Assembly: GCA_027946365.1 (NCBI GenBank)
Contig: JAPEUQ010000002.1
Span: 1,550,001-1,614,000, forward strand
Reading direction: 5' to 3'
From: Kalmusia sp. IMI 367209
Taxonomy: Eukaryota; Ascomycota; Dothideomycetes; Pleosporales; Didymosphaeriaceae
Length of the DNA stretch: 64,000 nucleotides
A program made the position numbers and the translations under genes. How positions within the stretch are numbered: the stretch's first letter is position 1; the number at the start of each line of letters is the position of its first letter. Positions 46,801 to 57,141 of the stretch are shown piece by piece. The notes beneath the pieces were generated by a model, which did no database searches, had not been told where the DNA came from, and saw only the letters and a list, made by a program, of their open reading frames with translations.

Positions 46801-47639
46801 AAGTAATGTCAATACTCCTCGACCATCGAGGGGGAGACATACAGGTGACAAATGAACTAGTAGACGAAATAGCAGATAACGCGGTTGAGGACGAGGAAAT
46901 CATCTCACTCCTTCTTCGTAAAAAGGGGGAAGAAGTTCTCTTTGCCGAAGGAGTGACAGAAATTCTGATCTGTTACTTCCATGAACAGCTGCTTGAAGCC
47001 TTGAAGAGCTGGCGGAAAATTGGGATATCGGTTCTTGAAGTAGTAATGAGGGAGAGCGCTCATTCCGACAATGGCGAAGAAGTGATCACATTTCTTTTCG
47101 ATAGACATGGAGCCGAAGCTAGGGCCCTAGTCACAGAAGATATCCTAGAGGCAGCAGCAGGGAATTGGATGCAGGGCGATCAGATCATGGCACGCTTTCT
47201 CGAACAACAAGATTTACCAATTACAGAACAGGTGATAAAGGCAGCTGCAGGAAATAAACGTCAAGGCGAGAAAATTATAGCGCGCTTTCTGGAACAACGA
47301 GACATCACTATAACAGAAGAGGTGATCAAGATAGCTACAGCAGAAGGAAATTGGACTATCATCGGAGTTCTTCTAAAAAACAAGAGAGTAACAGAGGTTC
47401 CAATCACAGGAGAAACGTTAGAGGCGGTTTTGAAAGATAGGAATACTGGAAAAAGAGTAACGTTCGTGGCCGTTAATCTGCTAGGATGGGAGGAGAAATT
47501 GGACAATCACCAGATTATGCTACAGTGGTGGGAAGAAGTGAGCAAGTCTGGAGGACTAAGTAATGTAGAAAATGGGGCAAATAAGATCATGATGTATGGA
47601 TTAAGGGTCGGTGAAGATTGGGTGCTCTACCGGCGCTGA
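43871..47639 (+). CDS. NACHT-type NLR (STAND NTPase) with C-terminal ankyrin-like repeats
   Basis: Eight exons: 43871-43905, 43966-44272, 44323-44536, 44589-44699, 44750-44854, 44900-45098, 45151-45762, 45815-47639, in phase throughout, 1021 residues. Order: N-terminal effector-like helical region of the fungal NLR type (WARAAAQLTDNDKKNLNF, SLPWAAIRFILQ), linker ILQWLSNEPY...GTGQWLL, NACHT with Walker A LHGIPGSGKTKL, Walker B TTIIIDAMDECD and sensor VKILISSRNDEDI, then a winged-helix-like region (FRFAHLSVREFLEQ) and irregular repeats of about 29-30 residues (FLEQ-x-ITEEVIKAAAGN pattern) from about residue 750 to 980. Fungal NLRs mediate non-self recognition and programmed cell death; the ligand is unknown. 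All nucleotide-site residues are present, so this copy looks active, unlike the P-loop-less relatives at 5950 and 12103. Confidence 0.92.
47110..47370 (+). repeat. Near-identical tandem repeats inside the NLR gene
   Basis: Three consecutive units of about 81-87 bp. Their proteins read VTEDILEAAAGNWMQGDQIM, ITEQVIKAAAGNKRQGEKII and ITEEVIKIATAEG, linked by ARFLEQQDLP and ARFLEQRDIT. The first two are much more alike than the repeats before 47100. Confidence 0.7.
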
Positions 47640-48529
47640 ACATTTCTGCAAACGTTTCTGAGGCCATAACGTTTCATATTGCGATGGATTTTCCATCTAC
47701 TTTAGTATTGAATCCTTGACTTCCGTATCGGACGATAAGGCTTTGGAACCTCTACTTCATTTGAATAGCTTATTAGTATTAAATTTCGGCAATGAAAGCC
47801 TCGTGATGCTGCTCTTTAGCCCACATCGCCTTCCAAAGGTCCATTTCCCGGACCGCAGCAATCCGGAAAGCTAATACAGTTCCTTAAATCGGCATATTAG
47901 AGGTTAATAAGAAGTGACTAGAGCATTAAAGTTGGCCTTTTCAACGGAGTGGCCTTGCTCAAGCGCTCAGAGCTAGAGAAAGTGGGTAAATGTAAGAAAG
48001 CGGCAGCAACTGCTGAGAAAAGACTCAAAGTACTTCGACAAAGTTCAACCATCTTGTTTATGTATTTTCCATTTGTAAGATCAACTAGGTCTCACTAGTA
48101 ATTACGGACAAGTGCAAATTGTAGTCATGAGTTTAGACCGCTGGAATTAATCTTGAGTAAGTAAAGCAGAGACTACTCTAGAGTAGGCACATTGTATCAG
48201 CGTTAGAATTTGAGTAGGGTTAGTGCGCGTTGACAGTGTTCAGAATAGCTTGAAGTGCCTATGATTTGGCTCGTGATGGGGTCCTGAGGTTTTTCGTTGT
48301 AGGGCCGGACATCATGGATTGCACTTCGGTTCCCTGAGATTGGTTCTTGTAATCTGGATCACGCCCTTTCAGTACCACACAATCTTCACACTGCGCCCTT
48401 CAGGATCCAGGTACTCATTATGAGTCATATAGACTGTGTCACTAAGACTCCTAACTTCTAATATTATCTGTTGACGCATCACCAACACTTCGTCACTCAA
48501 ACTTCTCCGAGTCCACTCTATCAACCACC
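47640..48529. other. Intergenic
   Basis: About 0.9 kb after the NLR. No gene or repeat seen. Confidence 0.4.
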
Positions 48530-49291
48530 ATGCCAAAACGCAGATCCAACAAGCGCGGCCGCCCACTGAAATCCGCTCTCTCATCAGATACGATATTTTT
48601 CTACCTTCCGTCCGAAATACCTTACGGCATCTTCTGTCAATGGCACCCCTCGTCCATCACACTCCCCACTACCTCTCTTTCCTTCCTCGTCACCAAATCC
48701 ACAGCGCATCACTTCCCGGCACCCATCCTAGCATCATACAGCCCGACTATAACATTCTCCTGCGCGGAGCAACTCTTCATGTTCTGCAAATCCCTTTTCT
48801 TCGCCGACGCGGGCACATGCGCACGTATCTTATCTACGCCGGATCCTAAAGAGCAGAAAAAGCTTGGTAAAGAAGTGACCGGGTTCAACGAATATAAGTG
48901 GACGAGGATGAAAAGTAGGGTTGCGCGGGTGGGCAACTGGTATAAATTCCGGGATGAGGCCTTGAAGGCGGTATTATTGGGTACGGGGGAGAGGGAGCTG
49001 GTAGAGGCGAGTAGTAAAGATCGAGTATGGGGGATCGGGTTTAAAGAGAAGAATGCGGAAGTGAATCGAAAAGAGTGGGGGGAGAACAGATTAGGAAGGG
49101 CGTTGATGAGGGTTAGGGAGAGGTTGAGGGAGTTGGCGAGAAGGCAAGAGAATGAGATTGTAGATTGGGAGTGGGATGGTGGAGTGAAGGAGGAAGTGGA
49201 AGACACAGAGGATAATGGTAAAAGGGAAGACGTGATGATAAAGGAAGAGGTCGTGGCGGAAGTTAATAAGCTGCATGGGGAGGTGGAGTGA
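48530..49291 (+). CDS. NADAR-domain protein (YbiA/DUF1768 type)
   Basis: Intronless, 253 residues. The domain spans residues about 20-200: FFYLPSEIPYGIFCQW, the helix AEQLFMFCKSLFF with the conserved Glu-Gln, GKEVTGFNEYKWTRMKSRVA, GNWYKFRDEALKAVLLGTG and LVEASSKDRVWGIGF with the catalytic-type Glu-Ala-Ser and Asp. Bacterial and plant members hydrolyse the N-glycosidic bond of early riboflavin intermediates; others act on ADP-ribose or NAD-related compounds and some belong to defence systems. The N-terminal 17 residues are basic (MPKRRSNKRGRPLK) and could be a nuclear signal; the tail is acidic and coiled. A solitary NADAR domain is the usual fungal form. Confidence 0.88.
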   Translation: MPKRRSNKRGRPLKSALSSDTIFFYLPSEIPYGIFCQWHPSSITLPTTSLSFLVTKSTAHHFPAPILASYSPTITFSCAEQLFMFCKSLFFADAGTCARILSTPDPKEQKKLGKEVTGFNEYKWTRMKSRVARVGNWYKFRDEALKAVLLGTGERELVEASSKDRVWGIGFKEKNAEVNRKEWGENRLGRALMRVRERLRELARRQENEIVDWEWDGGVKEEVEDTEDNGKREDVMIKEEVVAEVNKLHGEVE

Positions 49292-50131
49292 CATCACGTG
49301 GTATCATGAGATTTCGGTCTAATCAACCAAACGCGAAGTACCAGGTGTCTTAGGTCGTCACACCGACTCGGTCATCCATCCTAGTATGTGTTGATCACTC
49401 CACAGCTTTTCTGATTGAACGTGCTGATACTGCTGGCTTGACAAATTCCTCGTGTGGCAGGCAGCAGTCGACTTGGATCGGGCGTGAACTGCTATCACAC
49501 ACGTCTATCATAGTCTAGATTTTGTACACATGCGCAAGCTAAATTTAAGGCATATATGGTCATGTTCTCTGTGTTCCACTCTCTCTCGCGCGGGTATTCT
49601 TGACTCAGCGGAAGTGGAAGGTAAGAACCACGAAGAGAAGGTCGAGGGAGCCGCCGAGTACACTTGACTATGAATATGTAGCCTACTATAGTCAGCCAAT
49701 CCCTTGCGTAACCCATATTACCAGTTCGAGTTCCATACGTGGTCGCGCCAAACGGCGCATGGCCATAAGCGGCACCCCAGAGCGCCCCCGCACCCCAACA
49801 CAGATGATAAGAAGCAGCCAAATGACGCAGCGCGCGTGGGCACACACTGGGACGCGTTTCCGCGCACGCCTCCCTTTCCCCAGGCGTTCGCCAGTATTCG
49901 ACATTCCTTCCACGATGCACGACGAGTCGTCTGACATGTACGGAGCTGGGCCCGAGGTCACAAGCGCCCCATTGAAGCTTGGACGCTGCCCCGGATTCCT
50001 ACTATTTACATGATCTTCACGCCGCCTCCCCCGACAACCCCGCGATGCGAGATCCTTCGACAGGACGCGCTTGAGTAGAAATTTGTGTCGAATTTGCTTC
50101 CTCTTAGGCAATTATCGTTATCGTAAACGCC
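49292..50131. other. Intergenic
   Basis: Between the NADAR gene and the GH31 gene, same strand. GC-richer near 49740-49880, with overlapping open frames on both strands that lack protein character. Promoter of the GH31 gene. Confidence 0.4.
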
Positions 50132-52610
50132 ATGTCGCGCCCCGCTCGTTACGACTTTAAGACCCGCCCGGTCGCTCATACAGAAGCTATTGTTGCCGGC
50201 GACAAGTTCCGCTTCACCGTTCTCACCGATGGTCTGCTTCGCTACGAGTGGGCTGAGGACGGCCAATTCGAAGACCGCGCATCGACCTTCGCTATCAATC
50301 GCAGTCTGGCTGTACCAGACTTCTATGTTTGGGACCGCGGCGATGTTCTCGAGATCGTCACCAAGCGCTTCCACGTCGTATACAACAAGCAGAAGTTTAG
50401 TGGCGAGGGCTTCGTGATCCATCTGAAGGGATCTATCTCAGCGAAGTGGACATACGGGCAGGATGTGTCGAACCTGGGCGGGACAACGAGGACGCTGGAT
50501 GGGGCGAATGGCCGGGTGGATCTTGGGCCAGGCGTGCTGTCGCGCGAAGGTTTTGCGGTGTTGGATGATACTAAGACGATGCTGTTTGAGAGCAACGGAT
50601 GGATTGCGCCACGCAGGTCGGGTGATAAGAATACGAGGAGTGACGAGTACATCTTCCTGTACGGACACGATTACCGTGAGGCGATGCGGGCATTCTTTGC
50701 CGTTTCCGGGAGCCAGCCTCTGTTGCCGCGGTTTGCTATGGGCAATTGGTGGAGCCGATACCATCGGTATGACGAGAAGGAGTATCTAGAGCTACAGGAC
50801 CACTTGGACCGAGATGACGTCCCGATCAATGTGGCCGTGGTCGACATGGACTGGCATCTGGTAATAGCTGGCAAGGAGATCCCTGCAGGAGAGAACGGTT
50901 GGACGGGATACACTTGGAATAAAGAATTGTTTCCAGATCCCGATGCATTCATCAAGAAGTTGCATGATCGCGGCATGAAGGTGTCGCTGAATGTCCACCC
51001 CGCAGATGGCATCCGTCACTGGGAAGACCAATATGCAGAGGTAGCGAAGTACATGGGCATCGATCCGGAATCGAAAGAGCCCGTTCGGTTCGATTGTACG
51101 GATAAGAAATTCATCGACGCGTACTTTGACATTGTACATCATCAGCATGAAGCTAGAGGTATCGACTTTTGGTGGATCGACTGGCAGCAAGGGGAAGGCT
51201 CCAAGATACCCGGTATTGATCCGCTCTGGGTGCTAAATCATTTCCATTTCCTGGATATTGGTCGTGGCAATGAGCGGCCATTGATCTTCTCTCGCTTTGG
51301 CGGGCCGGGCGCTCAACGGTACCAGGTTGGATTCTCAGGCGATGCTATTATTACGTGGGATTCGTTGCACTTCCAACCTGAGTTCACAGCGACCGCATCA
51401 AACATCGGTTATGGATGGTGGAGTCATGACATTGGCGGACACACTGGTGGTATCCATAGCGATGAGTTGACTACAAGATGGGTACAGCTTGGCTGCTGGT
51501 CTCCCATACTTCGTTTGCACTCCGATGTTAATCCTTTCAATTCACGAGAGCCCTGGAGATACAACGACGAGGCTCGCAAGATCATGGAAGAAACATTACG
51601 CCTGCGGCACCGATTGATACCCTATCTCTACACCATGAACGCGCGATCGGCTCTCAACGACGAGCCCCTCGTAACACCCCTGTACTGGGACTACCCAGAT
51701 ACTGATGAGGCATACGACGTCCCCAATGAGTACCGCTTTGGTAGTGAGCTTCTTCTGGCACCTATCACCCAACCCCGCGACGGGACAACCCATCTCGGCA
51801 ATACAGATGCCTGGCTCCCTCCCCGCCGCTACGCCGACATCTTCACCGGCGTCGTCTACTATGGTGACCGCACCATCACGCTCCACCGACCCTCACCCAA
51901 ACCCCGCCCTCGCGCCCGAAGGCGCCATTATTCCTCTTGACGCGGCATGGCGCCCCAAGAGCGGTTCACCCAACCCTGAAGCCTTCGAGATCCTCCTCGT
52001 CGTCGGCGCAGACGGCACCTTCGACCTCATCGAAGATGACGGCAAAGGCACGCACGTCGACGACGGCGGCTTTCAGATTGTCGAAGCAGACGACATGGAT
52101 TCTAAACCTGATGACACCGTGCGGTTTGTCCACACGCCCATCACCTACAAGCAGGACACCGGCGTCATCAAGATCGGGCCCACGTACCCTGAAAACGATC
52201 CCGCCGTGCCCAAATCTCGTGAGTGGAAAATCCGGCTCATCGCTCATACGCCTTCTACTCCTACGCCAGAGATCAGATGCATCACCACTTCCGGAAAGCG
52301 CGCAAAAACTCTTTCCTACACCACCGAAGCGGTAGACAACGGCACACTCATTACGCTCGCGTCCGTGCCTACGTCCCAAGCCGTCATCGTCGAGCTCTCT
52401 GCTGGACCACAACTCGACATCATAGACCCGCTGCCGCTTATTTGGAACATCATCGATCAGGCGAGCATGGAGATAAACACGAAGCGCTGGATCTGGGACA
52501 GCGTGTTCGCGAAGCCGGAGAAGGTTGAGGTCATGGTGAATAAGCTGCAGACTATGAAGTTGGAAGGGGAGCTTGGTGAGTGCGCTTGTGGAGTTGTTGT
52601 GCGCGGATGA
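50132..52610 (+). pseudogene. GH31 alpha-glucosidase-like enzyme, one-base frameshift near the 3' third
   Basis: About 825 residues when the frames are joined. No signal peptide, so intracellular. The first frame (50132 to about 51900) has the GH31 barrel: MGNWWSRYHRYDEKEYLEL, VAVVDMDWHLV, the nucleophile stretch IDFWWIDWQQG (Asp in IDW), RFGGPGAQRYQVGFSGD with the acid/base Asp, and IGYGWWSHDIGGHTGG, HSDVNPFNSREPWRY. After ITLHRP the frame runs into RPRARRRHYSS and stops at 51940, while the next frame continues NPALAPEGAIIPLDAAW and the C-terminal beta domain to 52610. Dropping one C from the C-rich run at about 51889-51900 restores HRP-NPALAPEG, as in the family. So one extra base, in a homopolymer context, either a sequence error or a real inactivation. 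No GT-AG intron fits. Confidence 0.88.
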
Positions 52611-53917
52611 GAGATATGCCGAGAAGGCGCGGAGCGGGGGTGGGGAGGACTTCGAGGTTTGGTAGAGAAAATTGGGGGCAAGAGTAGCTTGAATCGAAAG
52701 CTTGGCCTATATGATGGTGTTTTGGGATGAGATCATGGTATAGATGAGATGCTTTTTACGACGTTCCTGCATGTTGTAGGGTGTGTGAGATAGTTGAGAT
52801 TCGTTTGTAGCTTCTTTAGAACGCTTCGATGAGAAATGACATTTGCTAAATTTTCGCTTCTGTCCTGTAACAGTCTTCATCTCTTATTCAACGAGATATC
52901 AATATGCCTTAAGCTGGTCTCTCGCAGTCGATCTGATATGTCGGACATGCAACAAGGTACAGGGTTGAAGATGTGAGCCTATCAGCGTAGTTGAGGTCTT
53001 GTTTATTCAACCAGGAACGGAATAGGCAAATACTTGCTTCAACGTCAACTATGACACTGCATTTTCTAGCGTAGTCGAGCCCTCCGTGCACGCACTACCG
53101 GTAACCCTTAAAGTTCTAGCCGGAGCTGTCTCGAGGCACGCTAGATCCTTTTTGAAAGGCGAACCTGTCCACCAGTACAGCTTAACACGAGAAAAGAATA
53201 GCGGAATATAAAAGTGCATTGCGACTTCAACTACATCTACGTCGTTTATATAGTAGAGAGTTGAAGGGGAATACTTTACCGTCTTGGCATTCCAGCACTG
53301 CAATCTCTAGCGCCAAAGAACTAGCCTTTCCCATATTCAACAATGCAAAGTTCCCGCAAAGCTTAGGCTATCGCTGCTATTACTTCTTATATACTGGCAT
53401 TTCACACTCATGGTATGTTGTCCTAATTACCCGAAGGCTGCTTTGCTGATCGACAAGATTGGGTTGATACCATTCGCCCCTCTTACTCAAGCAGGTATTA
53501 TCGCTATTGCAATCACGTTGCCTTCGTTTTAGGGCTATCAGCATGATGCTAGAGATTAGCCGCTATTTTGTAGTACACAAGGATAACCTAAGCGGGAACA
53601 GTCACGACTCTGATTATATCAGAACTGTTTAATCCAGGACATGTCGTCGTCATCCTGCGGTGAACAATTGAACCCAACCGTATTAAATCCAATCTTTCAA
53701 GCAGTAATATATGGTGCGGATACTGGGGCCTTTATTAGTAGAGAGCAACCTAAGTTAGTCGGTTTTTATAAATCAAACTTGGACGGGATCAAGTAGCATC
53801 AGGACATGTACCATATACAACGTTCTTCCACAGACTTTCATTCATAAGTACCTAGAAGCCTGAAATATCACCGAGATTCTATACTAGCGCTTCCGAGATG
53901 ATTATCATCGCGTTTGT
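52611..53917. other. Intergenic, convergent 3' flanks
   Basis: About 1.3 kb between convergent genes. Short open frames at 52909, 53049 and 53219 are not supported. AT-rich after 53400. Confidence 0.4.
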
Positions 53918-55742
53918 CTAGTCTTTGAATCGTCTTTTAGAGGGGTCAGGATAATGGCATTGCACGCTCTTGACTCTTAGCGACATGGAGGGTATGCTAT
54001 CTCCTCGTTGTAGGTTGAATGCTTTGAATTGTCCATTTTGAATGAATTTCACGCCACAACCATAATCGCTAGCAAGTTTCAGCAAAACACCAAATGGAGT
54101 TGCCACTTTGGGGGGAAACACATACTCGAAATATCGGCATGTAAACCACACGTTTGAGCTATCCTTGTGTTGTTTAATCGACTGAACGATGTTTTTCGCC
54201 CTGTTGAAACATCAATTTCTTGTTCTCACGTGAAGTATCCTGAGGTAGCATAACCCTCAACGCGTTGCCGGTACTTTAATCTAGTGTTTCAAATTTGAAG
54301 GGTCACTTACGGATAGTGAATATCGATGCATTTCTCTCGTTCGGTATTCTGTTGTGTGACCCAAGCTATAGGGTTTGTTTGAAATTGCGCTGCTAGGTAT
54401 AGTTCGGACTTCGACTGTAAGCATACGTGCGGCAACACCTGCTGTTTACTTACTAAGCGATCTTCATTATGCCCAGCTACATCGCGTTTGGCGCTGCTGA
54501 GGGCGGTATGATTGGTGAAAAATTCGGCCTACAATTGTTAGTATAATCGTACACGTTGTTCGTATCCTATTTCCTAGGTGACTTGGAAATAATGTTTCAG
54601 CCTATTTCCCTTTTATGAAAAGACGCTTACCGAACTGTCATCCGCGTTGGCTTCTGTCTTCCAAATCCAGAAACATTGCGCGCTGGCCATGTTATCATAC
54701 CAATTCCCTTCGGGGCGCGGTTCTTGTGAGAGGTCGCTTTGTCTCCAGGTGCCTTCTTTTGTCAAGACACCCGCATCTCTCTCGCAATCATGCAACGCGA
54801 AGTAGTGGCATCGGACGTCATTCGCGACTTGAGTAACGGAGGCTTGATGATCGCCGACCCTGTGAAGCTTATGAGCAAGTTTCCCTTGTTAAGCATTGTT
54901 TTCATTGAGAGCATACAGTCGCCAGAAATTCTTGCAACGCTTTTTATCAGTGTCTTCAACCGAGTACCAGAAGTATTGCCCTCTGAAATCCTTCTGTGTG
55001 TAGATCGAAATCTATTGTAGTCAATTCTGTTCGAACTTTTACGCACTTTCATACTTACTATGTCATCAAGACCCCTAACGTTCGGTGAGATTTCCTGAGA
55101 GGATTCGGTCGAAATTGGTACAGGTACAACGGTATCACGTTTGGCGGGATTCTGCCACGCGCATCGCATGCTTCCAATATGATTTTCCCAAGAGCCAGCG
55201 TTATGGCGATTCAGGCGAGATAGATCGCTCTCTTCCCAAGAGTCGTGGTGGTCCATTGTGTCGTCATTGCTATAACAATCCGCGAATCTGAGGCCCCGTA
55301 AGCGAAACCAAGTATCAATTTAACAATATGATAAATAGAGTTGCCGTAAGATGTAAAAGACTAAATCAGGAAGGGATCACTTACGCAAAGTAATGGCAGA
55401 CGACAACTCTGTTGACAGAAGGTCGCTGCCTTATCGACTTGTTGTCATCAGATTTGAAGTTCTTGCAGCGAATGCCGTCGGTGTCATGCTTTGTATACTG
55501 GTAGAAATCCCCTTGAAAATTCTTGTGATCGTAGACCTCGACCTGCGCCGATCAGTTTCCAACGCAATCATGCTATACCAACGCTGATATCGGGCACGTA
55601 CTACGTTATTCAAGTTTCGCAGACCATCTGGGCGAGTGATGGGCATAGGTCGTTCGTCATCGATATCTTTGCCATCATCCCGCAGGATAGCGGCGCCGGC
55701 AACGAGAGTAACAAGCGCGAAAAGGTAGAGCAAAGCCCGCAT
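53918..55742 (-). CDS. Secreted protein of three tandem beta/gamma-crystallin-like modules
   Basis: Eight minus-strand exons: 55742-55605, 55542-55385, 55287-55059, 55011-54917, 54859-54631, 54528-54454, 54414-54311, 54200-53918. All phases fit, giving 436 residues without a stop. Exon 1 is a signal peptide (MRALLYLFALVTLVAGAA) and linker. Exons 2-3, 4-5 and 7-8 each encode one module of about 110-130 residues with four cysteines at matching places: KC/RC-x-N-F, C-x-Y-F, DC or GC, and C-x-W/Y. Modules open with a Greek-key-like VYDHKNFQG, IYTQKDFRG or LYLAAQFQT and carry SDLS and W-x-N/D-x(I/M) elements near the end (SWENHIGSMRCAW, NWYDNMASAQCFW). Cys number and spacing predict two disulfides per module. 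The calcium-site-like DDNKS appears only in module 1. Function unknown; secreted structural or interaction protein inferred. Confidence 0.85.
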
Positions 55743-57141
55743 ATCTGTCGCCGAACGATCAAACGATCCGATATGGTCTGGAGACACAGCTGAGTATGCA
55801 ATAGTTTGGATCCTTTAAGAGAGCGACCTGTGGAGTATAGAAAATAGTCGAAGGAAATTAGTTAGGAAGAGAAGAGAGGCAATTGACAAGGTCACAATCG
55901 CTAAGGGCAGGCCACGAGGCAAAGGGCTGAGAGGCGCGAGCTTTGGCATCAGCACGTGGAAATAGCCGAAGGGGAAGGAGCTGTTGTTTGTCACTCCAAA
56001 CAGGGAAATGAACCCAAATGGTCCATCACCTACGGCAGGTGGTGAAAAATTAGGCGCTTTCGTATATGTCTATCAGCTGTTCAATGAGACGTGCATCATT
56101 ATGCTATATGATGCAACCGTGAATTACACAATAACGATAGGGCGCCGGAATGTCTGATTTCTCATCATCTCTCGTGACCTGTGAACGGCACGTTCACCTA
56201 CAAGCGATAGGACAGGGCTATAATTTGTACAACATTAATTTCCCTTAGATTGGTTGTGGAGATATACCATGTGCCAATTTTTGAACGTTTTTGGGAAATG
56301 GCACAAAGAAGGGACTCTAGGAACTGTCTTCGTTATGGCGTGAGAGGAAAGATTTCGGAAATTTGAGCGGCTTGATCAAATGGGTCGGGCCTAAGTGTGA
56401 GTACAAATATCGAAGATGATTTTCTCCTACAGTCAGTATGAAGGATATCCTGGGTACTCATCGATATTTGATAGGTAAGGTCTTCTTGTGAATGCACTGC
56501 AGGCTCGTGCGGGAAAGGACCCCGCACGTCATCGAGGCCAGCGCCTTGACTGAAAGCTGCCCAACTCAACGCCAGTGCTGGCATTACGCGAGCTTGTGGT
56601 CAACGCCGAGGTCCAGCCTCCACCCTGGCAAGATGGGCGCCTGTAATTCTACATAACGTTGGTTCTTTGCGGCTACCCAAGGGTATCGTGCTAACACTCC
56701 AGGGATTTTGCATGGCTCGAGCCTTACAGTTTGCTGCACGGTATAGAACTGAAAGCGGTATCATCTCGCAGCAAAGATCTTGGAGGTTTGAAATGATTCT
56801 TATATCAGTCTTCACATTTACGTGCTTCGGTGACAGTGTATGCTCCCTCCTACAAAAGTTCCGCGGCGTCACCCATGCTATCGGCGATACCATTACGCGT
56901 TACAATATAACTCAGTCGCAGCACGGTTGGTCAGAGACATGACCTTACTATGGTTAAAAAGATAATGACAATTTGGCCCGTTGGTAGAGAAGATGATGTA
57001 GCTAAGGGTGTTAAGACGATGAATCCTACTACGCGCTAGCGTCCAATGTGACTAGCGTGTGGCTTAGAGGACGCGCTATCCAGCGTACATCAACCTGGCA
57101 ACCAAACCTCACCATATCGCCAATGCATACCGATCGCTGAC
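55743..57141. other. Intergenic
   Basis: About 1.4 kb, upstream of both flanking genes. Open frames at 56333 (minus) and 56667 (plus) have no domain or good start context and are not called. No repeat seen. Confidence 0.4.

Noticed and set aside
54762..55256. 164-residue frame on the minus strand read as one protein
   Set aside because: It covers exon 3 of the crystallin-like gene in frame but then reads through introns and the next exons in wrong frames; the spliced model explains the region better.
56333..56942. Open frames on both strands at 56.3-56.9 kb
   Set aside because: Mutually exclusive, short, no domains or plausible start contexts.
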